Shown: positions 1 through 6,381 of the stretch, piece after piece
Numbering within the stretch: position 1 is the stretch's first letter
How the letters are laid out: the number at the start of each line of letters is the position of its first letter
Translations under genes and position numbers: made by a program
Assembly (NCBI GenBank): GCA_031547305.1
Contig: JAVBSC010000005.1
Coordinates: forward strand, 1-16,224
DNA from: JAVBSC01 sp031547305
GTDB lineage: Bacteria; Desulfobacterota; Desulfovibrionia; Desulfovibrionales; Desulfovibrionaceae
DNA: 16,224 nt
Reading direction: 5' to 3'
The notes under the pieces: model-generated
Database searches by the model: none
Seen by the model: only the letters and a program-made list of their open reading frames with translations
What the model was told of the DNA's origin: nothing

Positions 1-337
1 CAAGCTGGAGGAGCACGGCGGCAACCTGACCAGGGCGGCTGTGGAAATGGCCAAGGACTGGCGCAAGGACAAATACCTGCGCCGCCTGGAAGCCATGCTC
101 ATTGTGGCGGATCTGACCTCCACGCTGATTCTTTCCGGCACCGGCGATGTGATTGAGCCGGACGACGGCATCGCGGCCATCGGCAGCGGCGGGGCTTACG
201 CCCTGGCGGCGGCCCGGGCCCTGGCCCGCCGCACGGACTTGAAAGCCGCGGATATAGCCAGGGAAGCAATGGAAATCGCGGCGGAAATCTGCGTATACAC
301 CAACCGGAACCTGACCCTGGAAGTTTTGCCGGAATAA
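1..337 (+). CDS. hslV: ATP-dependent protease proteolytic subunit HslV, 3' part
   Basis: This is the C-terminal ~111 residues of the HslV (ClpQ) threonine peptidase, which forms the proteolytic core that works with the HslU ATPase in the cytoplasm. The frame is open from base 2, so the start and the N-terminal catalytic Thr lie outside the window. Visible family hallmarks are a segment like KDWRKDKYLRRLEAMLIVAD, the GTGDVIEPDDGIAAIGSGG stretch, and a C-terminal AAEICVYTNRNLTLE-type end. The TAA stop is 5 bases before ispE, so the two genes are probably cotranscribed. hslU is not downstream; it may lie elsewhere. The identification is firm; only completeness is unknown. Confidence 0.93.
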   Translation, partial: KLEEHGGNLTRAAVEMAKDWRKDKYLRRLEAMLIVADLTSTLILSGTGDVIEPDDGIAAIGSGGAYALAAARALARRTDLKAADIAREAMEIAAEICVYTNRNLTLEVLPE

Positions 338-342
338 ACTCC

Positions 343-1242
343 ATGCGCGGACCGGAAGCTGAAATCATAAAAACAGGCTGCAAAATCAACCTGTTTTTAC
401 ATATTACCGGCGTGCTGCCCAGCGGCCTGCACACTCTGGAGAGTTTTTTCATTCCCCTGGCGGAACCGTTTGACGAGTTGGTCGTCAGCCCGTCAGACGG
501 GAAAGGCTTTACCTTTGTCTGCGCGGACCCGGAGATCGACCCGCTGAACAACACTCTGAGCAAAGCTTACGCCAGGTATGCGCAAGCCGGCGGGTTCGCC
601 CCGGCGCTGCGGCTGGAGTTGCGCAAGGGCGTGCCCAAGGGCGCGGGCCTGGGCGGGGGCAGCGCCAATGCCGCCGGCCTGCTGCTCTGTCTGAACCGCC
701 TGAACGGAGGCGCCCTGGGCGTTGCCGAACTGGAGGAGCTGGCAGCCGGCGTGGGCGCTGACGTGCCTTTTTTCATCCGCAACAGGCCGGCCCTGGTCCA
801 GGGCATTGGCGAGCTGGTCGAGCCGCGCCCCAATCCCTTTGCCGGATTTTATCTTGCCCTGGCCTGCCCGGGCCTGTCTGTTTCCACAGCCTGGGCCTAC
901 GCGTCCTGGGACAAGGCGCTGCACAGCGGCGAAGCGGCTTTTTCAGGCTCCAAAACGCTGGAGCTTGAAGCAACGCGCTTGACAGATTCTTCGTGGAGGG
1001 ATAGTAGGTCTGGTTCTTGCGGACCGCGCCTGTACAACAGCCTTGAGTCAGTTACTTTTGCCGCTTTTCCCGTTTTGCGGGAAATAAAAGGCGAATTGCT
1101 GAACAACGGCGCCTGCGGCGCTCTGATGAGCGGCAGCGGCAGCGGCGTGTTCGGGCTGTTCAAAACGCGCGCCCGGGCGGAAAAAGCCGCTTTGCGCTTG
1201 CGGGAACGACAAGTGCGGGTATTTGTGCACCAAATACAGTAG
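343..1242 (+). CDS. ispE: 4-diphosphocytidyl-2-C-methyl-D-erythritol kinase
   Basis: IspE phosphorylates the 2-hydroxyl of CDP-methylerythritol with ATP, a step of the MEP isoprenoid pathway. The 299-residue product has the GHMP-kinase layout: an N-terminal KINLFLHITG strand with Lys14, the ATP loop PKGAGLGGGSANAA (98-111), catalytic Asp140 in GADVPFF, and the C-terminal MSGSGSGVFGLF loop (262-273). It is slightly longer than the E. coli enzyme (283 aa); the extra length is in a Ser/Arg-rich stretch at about 210-228. The usual Tyr of the 'GYH' motif, which stacks on the cytidine ring in E. coli, is Leu29 here (SGLHTL). The start ATG lies 5 bases after the hslV stop without a strong Shine-Dalgarno sequence, which fits translational coupling. 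Confidence 0.95.
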   Translation: MRGPEAEIIKTGCKINLFLHITGVLPSGLHTLESFFIPLAEPFDELVVSPSDGKGFTFVCADPEIDPLNNTLSKAYARYAQAGGFAPALRLELRKGVPKGAGLGGGSANAAGLLLCLNRLNGGALGVAELEELAAGVGADVPFFIRNRPALVQGIGELVEPRPNPFAGFYLALACPGLSVSTAWAYASWDKALHSGEAAFSGSKTLELEATRLTDSSWRDSRSGSCGPRLYNSLESVTFAAFPVLREIKGELLNNGACGALMSGSGSGVFGLFKTRARAEKAALRLRERQVRVFVHQIQ

Positions 1243-1302
1243 CGGATGCGATTTTAGGGTGTTAAGTGTTTGGTTTACAGCATTTTTTCAGCACAGCCTT
1301 AC

Positions 1303-1378
1303 AGGGGTGTCGCCAAGTTGGTAAGGCAACGGATTTTGGTTCCGTCATTCGAGGGTTCGAATCCTTCCGCCCCTGCCA
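1303..1378 (+). tRNA. tRNA-Gln (anticodon TTG), CCA encoded
   Basis: A complete cloverleaf can be drawn. The acceptor stem is AGGGGTG (1303-1309) with CGCCCCT (1368-1374), including one T-G pair. The D stem is GCC/GGC (1312-1314, 1325-1327). The anticodon stem is ACGGA/TCCGT (1329-1333, 1341-1345) around a 7-base loop with anticodon TTG at 1336-1338. The variable loop has 5 bases, and the T arm is GAGGG-TTCGAAT-CCTTC (1351-1367). The discriminator is G1375 and CCA is encoded at 1376-1378. It sits between ispE and prs; no strong promoter is obvious in the 60 bases before it, so it may be processed from the hslV-ispE transcript. Confidence 0.97.
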
Positions 1379-1421
1379 TTTCAACCCGTAATTCAGCAAA
1401 CAGCATTATGGATGTCCTGAT

Positions 1422-2363
1422 ATGCCCGGCGATCTGAAAATACTCAGCGGCAGCGCTTACCCGGAACTGGCTGGCGCCATTTGCAACCACCTTGGCTGCA
1501 AGCTCACGCACGCCATGTGCGAGACCTTCAGCGACGGGGAAATCCGCATAGAAATCGGCGAAAACGTGCGCGGTGACGACGTATTCGTTGTGCAGCCCAC
1601 CTGCAACCCGGTGAATTTCAACCTCATGCAGCTCGGCCTGATGCTGGACGCCCTTAAAAGGGCCAGCGCCGGCCGGGTTACCGCCGTGGTGCCCTATTAC
1701 GGCTACGCCCGCCAGGACCGCAAAGTCAGCCCCAGAGCGCCGATAAGCGCAAAGCTGGTGGCGGATTTTCTGACCGTGGCCGGCATGCACCGCCTGGTCA
1801 CCGTGGATTTGCACGCCGGGCAGATCCAGGGTTTTTTCAACATTCCGGTGGACAATCTGTTCGCCGCGCCGGTTATTCTTGATTATCTGCGCCAGTTCAA
1901 GGACGACAACCTGGTCATGGTTTCTCCGGACGCAGGCGGCGTGGAGCGCACCCGCGCCTACGCCAAGCGCCTGGAAGCCGGGCTGGCCATTGTGGACAAG
2001 CGCCGCGACCGGCCCAACCAGGCTTCGGCCATGCACGTGATCGGCGATGTCAAAGACAAGGTGGCCATAGTGCTGGACGACATGATCGACACGGCCGGCA
2101 CCATTATCGCGGCCGGCGACGTGCTGCTTAAAAACGGCGCCAAGTCCGTGATGGCCTGCGCCACACACCCGGTTCTGTCCGGCCCGGCCATTGAGCGGCT
2201 GTGCGGTTCGGCGTTTTCCCAGGTGATTGTGACCGACACCATCCCTACAAACGAAAAACTAAGCGCTTGTTCCAAGATAAAGGTTCTTCCCGTGGCCGGA
2301 CTTCTGGCCAAAGCAATCCACAACATACATACAGAATCCTCCGTCAGCGTTCTTTTCGTCTGA
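1422..2363 (+). CDS. prs: Ribose-phosphate pyrophosphokinase (PRPP synthase)
   Basis: Prs makes phosphoribosyl pyrophosphate from ribose 5-phosphate and ATP, feeding purine, pyrimidine, histidine, tryptophan and NAD synthesis. The 313-residue length is normal. Visible motifs are FSDGEIRIEIGENVRG (36-51), the ATP loop VVPYYGYARQDRKV (89-102), VDLHAGQIQGFF (128-139) with the metal-binding His, and the PRPP loop VLDDMIDTAGTII (217-229). The chosen ATG gives the expected N-terminus (MPGDLKILSGSAYPEL). Two nearby upstream ATGs are out of frame, and no clear Shine-Dalgarno sequence is present. It lies 43 bases after tRNA-Gln and 87 bases before rplY with no terminator between, so it is probably in one operon with rplY. 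It is the supply point for the purine metabolism encoded downstream. Confidence 0.97.
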   Translation: MPGDLKILSGSAYPELAGAICNHLGCKLTHAMCETFSDGEIRIEIGENVRGDDVFVVQPTCNPVNFNLMQLGLMLDALKRASAGRVTAVVPYYGYARQDRKVSPRAPISAKLVADFLTVAGMHRLVTVDLHAGQIQGFFNIPVDNLFAAPVILDYLRQFKDDNLVMVSPDAGGVERTRAYAKRLEAGLAIVDKRRDRPNQASAMHVIGDVKDKVAIVLDDMIDTAGTIIAAGDVLLKNGAKSVMACATHPVLSGPAIERLCGSAFSQVIVTDTIPTNEKLSACSKIKVLPVAGLLAKAIHNIHTESSVSVLFV

Positions 2364-2438
2364 TTCAAGCCGCGGGACTTGAACAAAAACGCCTGGAGCG
2401 CTCCGTCAGCAACGGCGCAAGTCATGGCTGAGGATCAA
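2364..2438 (+). promoter_or_regulatory. prs-rplY spacer with two short palindromes
   Basis: The spacer contains TTCAAG (2364-2369) and CTTGAA (2378-2383) separated by 8 bases, then the perfect 10-bp palindrome GGAGCGCTCC (2394-2403). Neither is followed by a T run, so they do not look like intrinsic terminators. They could form small hairpins in the rplY leader. Any control role, for example by the ribosomal protein, is inference. Confidence 0.25.
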
Positions 2439-2444
2439 AAGGAG
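2439..2444 (+). promoter_or_regulatory. Ribosome binding site fixing the rplY start
   Basis: AAGGAG sits 6 bases before the ATG at 2451. It decides the start: the frame is open further upstream to 2379, but that 24-residue extension has no conserved character and no ribosome binding site. Confidence 0.85.
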
Positions 2445-2450
2445 AAAAAC

Positions 2451-3056
2451 ATGTCCGAGTTTCTTACCCTTAACGCCCAAAAACGCGTCCAGACCGGCAA
2501 GGGAGTGTCCCGGCGGCTGCGCGCGGCCGGCATTGTGCCGGGCATTTTTTACAGCCCCAAAGGCGAAAACACCCCGGTGCAGATCCATGAAAAAGATCTG
2601 CAGAAAATCTACGGCCAGGTGGGCCGCACCACGGTGTTCAACCTGGAGATAGAATCCGACGGAGCCCAGACCACCTACCCGGCCCTGTTCTGGGACGTGG
2701 ATTTTTACCCGATCAAAAACCGCATTCAGCACATCGACATTTTCGGCGTGGATCTGGATAAGGAAATCAAAGTCCGCGTGCCTCTGGAATTCCTCGGCGT
2801 GGCCAAGGGCACCAAGGTTGGCGGAAAGCTGGAAACATTCCAGGAAATCATCGAGGTTTACAGCAAGCCTCTGTCCCTGCCGAAGAAGATCAGCGTGGAT
2901 ATTTCCAACCTGGACATGAACGAATGTTTGCGCATCGCGGATCTGTCCATGCCGGCCGGAGTGCGCGCCCACTCCGAGACACACTACGCTGTCGTGGGCG
3001 TGGTCTCGCCGGAGAAGGAAGAAGAAGGCGACGGCGGGGAAAACCCGAAAGCCTAA
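2451..3056 (+). CDS. rplY: 50S ribosomal protein L25/general stress protein Ctc (bL25)
   Basis: The product binds 5S rRNA in the large ribosomal subunit. At 201 residues it is the long CTC/TL5 form: an N-terminal L25 beta-barrel (about 1-95; it starts MSEFLTLNAQKRVQTGKGVSRRLR and contains GIVPGIFYSPKG), a second beta domain (about 95-185; VDLDKEIKVRVPLEFLGVAKG and LPKKISVDISNLDMNECLRIADL), and an acidic tail EKEEEGDGGENPKA. The AAGGAG site 6 bases before the ATG fixes the start. The gene follows prs and is closed by a strong intrinsic terminator at 3074-3106. The prs-rplY-pth order is widespread in bacteria and fits a translation-linked group. The family assignment is firm. Confidence 0.95.
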   Translation: MSEFLTLNAQKRVQTGKGVSRRLRAAGIVPGIFYSPKGENTPVQIHEKDLQKIYGQVGRTTVFNLEIESDGAQTTYPALFWDVDFYPIKNRIQHIDIFGVDLDKEIKVRVPLEFLGVAKGTKVGGKLETFQEIIEVYSKPLSLPKKISVDISNLDMNECLRIADLSMPAGVRAHSETHYAVVGVVSPEKEEEGDGGENPKA

Positions 3057-3073
3057 CTTTTATTATTGTGAAC

Positions 3074-3106
3074 AAAAAAGGCCCGTGGAACGCATGGGCC
3101 TTTTTT
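3074..3106 (+). terminator. Intrinsic terminator after rplY
   Basis: AAAAAAGGCCCGTG (3074-3087) pairs with CATGGGCCTTTTTT (3093-3106) around a 5-base loop, with one G-T wobble. The right arm ends in six T. This is a textbook Rho-independent terminator, and because of the A run on the left arm it could work in both directions. It lies 17 bases after the rplY stop and 21 bases before pth. Confidence 0.9.
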
Positions 3107-3127
3107 CATCTCCTAGTCTGGAATATT

Positions 3128-3730
3128 ATGCCCGCATACAAACTTCTGGCCGGACTGGGCAATCCCGGCCGGGAATACGAAAACACCCGCCACAACCTGG
3201 GTTTTATGGCCCTGGACGCCGTACTGGAGGAAAGCGCCGCCCGTTTTCCCGGAGCGGTCCGGAAGCTCGGCGGCCCGCCAGGCCGCTATGAGGCCTGGCG
3301 GTTTCAAGCCGGGGCGGATGCCGGCGAGGTCTGGATCGCCCTGAAGCCGCTCAGCTATATGAATCTCAGCGGCGAGGCCGTTTCCAGCTTTGTGCAGTAT
3401 TACAAGATAAACCTGCCGGACGTTCTGGTGGCCCACGACGAGCTGGATCTGCCCCTGGGCGGCATGCGCCTTAAATTCGGCGGCGGCGCGGCCGGCCACA
3501 AGGGGATTCTTTCCATCGCCGGGCAGCTCGGCAGCCCGGATTTTTACCGTCTGCGCCTGGGCATTGGCAAAACCGAAGACGGCGCCGTAAGCCACGTGCT
3601 GGGCAAGTTCCGCCCGGAGGAAGCCGCACTGGTCCGCCAGGTGGTCAAAGCCGCCGCCCAAGGCTTTTTTGCTTTTGCCGGGCAGGGCTTTGAAGCGGCC
3701 AAAACATTTGTCAACGGGTTCAAAATATAA
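3128..3730 (+). CDS. pth: Peptidyl-tRNA hydrolase
   Basis: Pth cleaves the ester bond of peptidyl-tRNAs dropped by ribosomes, recycling tRNA in the cytoplasm. The 200-residue product has the family landmarks: GLGNPGREYENTRHNLGF (9-26) with Asn12 and catalytic His22, KPLSYMNLSG (73-82) with Asn79, and HDELDLP (103-109) with Asp104. The fourth conserved site, normally GHNGL with an Asn that contacts substrate in E. coli, reads GHKGI here with Lys125. The start is placed at the ATG giving MPAYKLLAGLGNPG; the frame is open further upstream, but that would run through the rplY terminator. The ribosome binding site is weak. The gene must have its own promoter or depend on read-through. Confidence 0.95.
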   Translation: MPAYKLLAGLGNPGREYENTRHNLGFMALDAVLEESAARFPGAVRKLGGPPGRYEAWRFQAGADAGEVWIALKPLSYMNLSGEAVSSFVQYYKINLPDVLVAHDELDLPLGGMRLKFGGGAAGHKGILSIAGQLGSPDFYRLRLGIGKTEDGAVSHVLGKFRPEEAALVRQVVKAAAQGFFAFAGQGFEAAKTFVNGFKI

Positions 3731-3748
3731 AAACCGCCTGGTTTTTAT
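3727..3748 (+). terminator. Terminator hairpin overlapping the pth stop codon
   Basis: ATAAAAACC (3727-3735) and GGTTTTTAT (3740-3748) form a perfect 9-bp stem with a 4-base loop (GCCT). The TAA stop of pth (3728-3730) lies inside the left arm. The stem is AT-rich and weak, but the five T in its right arm are terminator-like. Confidence 0.55.
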
Positions 3749-3986
3749 TGCCTGCGCTTCTGGACGGAAAAAATTAAATGCGTTAAGGTTGATTCTACGC
3801 GCGAAAATTCAGCAAGCCTTTTTCTTTTCCCCTTCCGCCGGATGCACGCCCCTGAACATTTCATCGCTGAAATGCTCTGCCTGGGCAACGCGCGGACAAA
3901 CCAGCCACGCGGCGCTGACGGAATTTGTTTTGCCGCCGGGAGCCGGGAACGAGCTTCACAGTGTAATGTTCCGGCATAGCGGTCCC
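3749..3986. other. pth-carD intergenic region
   Basis: About 240 bases without a convincing gene. It contains an AT-rich stretch (3768-3800) that may hold the carD promoter, although no clear -35/-10 pair is visible, and a CATTTC/GAAATG inverted repeat at about 3855-3872. Short open frames across it lack ribosome binding sites and recognisable protein character. Confidence 0.4.
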
Positions 3987-3992
3987 AAGGAG
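3987..3992 (+). promoter_or_regulatory. Ribosome binding site supporting the carD GTG start
   Basis: AAGGAG lies 7 bases before the GTG at 4000. The spacing is ideal and no in-frame ATG exists nearby, so it supports GTG initiation. Confidence 0.85.
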
Positions 3993-3999
3993 TTTATTT

Positions 4000-4515
4000 G
4001 TGTTCAGCCCCAAACAGCTCGTAGTTTACCCGGCCCAGGGAGTGGGCGTGATCGAGCGTATTGAGCGCAAGGAGGTGGGGGGGGCGGAAGCGGAATTTTA
4101 CATTGTCCGCATTATGGGCAACAATATCACCCTGATGGTGCCGGTGGGCAACGCGGCCAACGTGGGCCTGCGCCCCCTGTGCGACGCCGGGCAGAGCGAC
4201 GCGGTTATGGAATCGCTTAAAGACCGCGCTTCCTTCAGCGGTTATGCCGGGCAAAACTGGAACCGCCGGCACCGCGAATATTCCGAGCGCCTTAAAAGCG
4301 GTCAACTCAGCGATGTCTGCCATGTGCTCAAGGAACTCTACCTGATTGGCGGCGAAAAAGAACTTTCTTTTGGCGAAAGGCGTCTGCTGGAACAGGCCCT
4401 GGGACTGGTGAGCATGGAGGTGTCCTGCGTCACCGGCTGTTCGCAGGAAGAAATCAAGCAGAAAATCGAAAGTTATTTTGCGGATGTGCTTATAAAAGAA
4501 GAAAAAAACTTGTAA
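4000..4515 (+). CDS. carD: CarD-family transcriptional regulator
   Basis: CarD-family proteins bind the RNA polymerase beta subunit and the upstream edge of promoter DNA and change open-complex stability. The 171-residue product begins with an RNA polymerase-interacting Tudor-like domain (about 1-60), typical in its FSPKQLVVYPAQGVGVIERI opening and in NNITLMVPVGNAANVGLRPL. An all-helical DNA-binding part follows (about 65-165), including NWNRRHREYSERLKSGQ and ELSFGERRLLEQALGLVSMEV. Translation starts at GTG behind a perfect AAGGAG site. It stands alone, 270 bases after pth and 492 bases before rho. Family identity is firm; which promoters it controls here is unknown. Confidence 0.93.
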   Translation: MFSPKQLVVYPAQGVGVIERIERKEVGGAEAEFYIVRIMGNNITLMVPVGNAANVGLRPLCDAGQSDAVMESLKDRASFSGYAGQNWNRRHREYSERLKSGQLSDVCHVLKELYLIGGEKELSFGERRLLEQALGLVSMEVSCVTGCSQEEIKQKIESYFADVLIKEEKNL

Positions 4516-4940
4516 ACCTATTGCCTTTGCCGGGCACTTGAGCTAAATACGCAAATCAGTCAGAGGAATGCAACCTCAAAGCAGGCTTAAGCGGACATCT
4601 GGCGAAATCCCCGCAAATTTCATTGATTATATTCATCTGCCATTTCTCTTACAGGTGATTTCTTCTATTCCAATGCAGTTTAATTTAAAAACAACGCATC
4701 CGTACTTTAGAGTATTTTCACTTTGAGATGGTTGCTTAACGGCGAGTAAGCTCGCCAGCGCCCCACTCGTGGCAAGGATTTGTTTGCAACTCCTTACAGC
4801 GGATAAACATTGAAAACGTCCATCCGTCCCAGCGGGGCAAGACCCGCCAGCTTCCCGCAATCGCGCGGCCGTGCCGCGCGTGGTCTGGTCAGACAGTTTT
4901 AGATCATTTCACCTTTAACACGTTCAATTTTTTTTGCGCG
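4516..4940. other. carD-rho spacer with several hairpins, no convincing gene
   Basis: This gap is clearly more AT-rich than its neighbours between 4550 and 4740, then becomes rich in inverted repeats: GGCGAG/CTCGCC (4741-4746, 4751-4756), AAGGA/TCCTT (4774-4778, 4791-4795), GCGGG/CCCGC (4832-4836, 4843-4847) and an 8-bp GC stem at 4862-4880. A 52-codon plus-strand frame (4568-4726) and a 75-codon minus-strand frame (4633-4860) exist but neither is convincing. The stretch could be a small RNA, a long rho leader or decayed sequence. Confidence 0.4.
4862..4880 (+). terminator. GC-rich hairpin upstream of rho, terminator-like
   Basis: CGCGCGGC and GCCGCGCG form a perfect 8-bp GC stem with a 3-base loop. 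Fourteen bases further on a weaker GTCT/AGAC stem (4883-4894) precedes AGTTTT. There is no long T run directly after the GC stem, so it may be a pause or attenuation site rather than a classical terminator. Confidence 0.35.
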
Positions 4941-5007
4941 TAACAACAACCAATAGCCCGGCTTACGCCGTCCGTTCCATTGTCCTTTTACCCCAACAGT
5001 ACTTACC
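4941..5007 (+). promoter_or_regulatory. C-rich, G-poor rho leader (possible rut site)
   Basis: The 67 bases directly before the rho ATG contain 25 C and 8 G, are rich in pyrimidine-C steps, and show no strong hairpin. Rho loads on such unstructured C-rich RNA, and rho of E. coli is known to limit its own expression by termination in its leader. That this leader does the same is inference. Confidence 0.4.
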
Positions 5008-6312
5008 ATGAGGAAAAAGAAAACCCCCGCCGCGGATCTGCCTGTCGAATCTGAATCCGGCATGAATCTCTCCGAGTTGAAAACTAAAAACATGACGGAC
5101 CTGATGGAACTGGCCGAGCAGTTCAATCTGGAAAACGCCAGCAGCATGCGCAAGCAGGAACTTATTTTCGCCCTGCTTCAGGAATGCGCATCCCAGAACG
5201 GGGCCATTTACGGCGACGGCGTGCTGGAAATCCTGCCCGACGGCTTCGGCTTTCTGCGCTCCCCGCTGTGCAGCTACATGCCCGGTCCGGACGACATTTA
5301 TGTTTCGCCCTCGCAAATCCGCCGTTTCAGCCTGCGCAAGGGCGACGTGGTTTCCGGCCAGATCAGGCCCCCCAAGGAGGGCGAGCGCTACTTCGCCCTG
5401 CTCAAGGTTACGGAAATCGGCTTTGAGGAGCCGGAGCACGCCAAAAACCTGGTCCTGTTCGACAACCTCACCCCCATTTACCCGGACCGCCGCCTGAAAA
5501 TGGAAAACGGAGAGAAAAACTACTCCGGCCGGGTCATAGACCTGATGGCGCCAATCGGTTGCGGACAACGCGGCGTAATTGTTGCCCCGCCGCGCACCGG
5601 CAAAACAATCCTCCTTCAGACCCTCGCCAACTCCATCAACGCCAACAATCCGGACGTTTACCTCATAGTCCTGCTCATAGACGAACGCCCGGAAGAAGTT
5701 ACCGACATGGAACGCACGGTCAAAAAGGCCGAAGTCGTTTCCTCCACCTTCGACGAACCGCCGCAGCGCCACGTGCAGGTATGCGAAATGGTGCTGGAAA
5801 AGGCCAAGCGCCTGGTGGAGCGCAAGCGGGACGTGGTCATTCTGCTTGACTCCATAACCCGCCTGGGGCGCGCCTATAACGCGGTCACCCCGTCTTCCGG
5901 CCGGGTGCTTTCCGGCGGCCTGGACGCCAACGCCCTGCAACGGCCGAAGCGCTTTTTCGGCGCGGCCCGCAACATTGAGGAAGGCGGCAGCCTGACCATC
6001 ATCGCCACGGCCCTGATCGACACCGGCTCGCGCATGGACGAAGTGATCTTTGAAGAATTCAAAGGCACCGGCAACATGGAAATCTACCTGGACCGCCATT
6101 TGTCGGAAAAACGCGTCTTCCCGGCCATTGACATAAACCGTACCGGCACCCGCAAGGAAGAGCTGCTCCTGTCTGAGGAAGTGATGAACCGGGTCTGGAT
6201 TCTGCGCAAGATTCTCGCGCCCATGTCTTCCATAGACAGCATGGAATTCTTGCTGGACAAGATGCGCGGCACCAAGAGCAACGGCGAATTTTTGAACGTA
6301 ATGAACAAATAA
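5008..6312 (+). CDS. rho: Transcription termination factor Rho
   Basis: Rho is a hexameric RNA-dependent ATPase/translocase that ends transcription. The 434-residue product aligns along its length with E. coli Rho by eye. It has an N-terminal helical part (NLSELKTKNMTDLMELAEQF, 20-39), the cold-shock-like primary RNA site DGFGFLRS (78-85) with DDIYVSPSQIRRF (95-107), the Walker A loop APPRTGKT (193-200), LLIDERPEEVTDM (222-234), Walker B VVILLDSITR (276-285), the Q loop around TPSSGRVLSGG (294-304), and a C-terminal MWILRK-like helix. About 18 residues precede the position of the E. coli start. Met19 at 5062 is an alternative start; neither start has a good Shine-Dalgarno sequence. It is transcribed alone and ends at a strong palindrome. 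Confidence 0.96.
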   Translation: MRKKKTPAADLPVESESGMNLSELKTKNMTDLMELAEQFNLENASSMRKQELIFALLQECASQNGAIYGDGVLEILPDGFGFLRSPLCSYMPGPDDIYVSPSQIRRFSLRKGDVVSGQIRPPKEGERYFALLKVTEIGFEEPEHAKNLVLFDNLTPIYPDRRLKMENGEKNYSGRVIDLMAPIGCGQRGVIVAPPRTGKTILLQTLANSINANNPDVYLIVLLIDERPEEVTDMERTVKKAEVVSSTFDEPPQRHVQVCEMVLEKAKRLVERKRDVVILLDSITRLGRAYNAVTPSSGRVLSGGLDANALQRPKRFFGAARNIEEGGSLTIIATALIDTGSRMDEVIFEEFKGTGNMEIYLDRHLSEKRVFPAIDINRTGTRKEELLLSEEVMNRVWILRKILAPMSSIDSMEFLLDKMRGTKSNGEFLNVMNK

Positions 6313-6320
6313 GCGGTTCG

Positions 6321-6373
6321 ATAATGCGCAAAAGCCCGGGTTTCACAAGGAAATCCGGTCTTTTGCGCATTAT
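6321..6373. terminator. Bidirectional terminator palindrome between rho and the XDH genes
   Basis: ATAATGCGCAAAAG (6321-6334) and its exact complement (6360-6373) form a 14-bp stem. Inside, CCGGGTTTC and GAAATCCGG (6336-6344, 6350-6358) extend it with one wobble pair and a 5-base loop. It starts 8 bases after the rho stop and ends 8 bases before the last codon of the convergent minus-strand gene, so it probably stops transcription from both sides. Confidence 0.75.
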
Positions 6374-6381
6374 TGCCCTAT

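Noticed and set aside
1299..2168. Minus-strand open frame of 289 codons opposite tRNA-Gln and prs
   Set aside because: It reads through a tRNA gene on the opposite strand and across prs; composition is that of a shadow frame.
4568..4726. 52-codon plus-strand frame in the carD-rho spacer
   Set aside because: The AGAGG before its ATG is too close, codon use is AT-rich unlike neighbours, and I recognise no family. Left as an open possibility only within the spacer note.
4633..4860. 75-codon minus-strand frame with several Cys in the carD-rho spacer
   Set aside because: No ribosome binding site, Cys spacing does not form a known motif, and it runs through the hairpin region.
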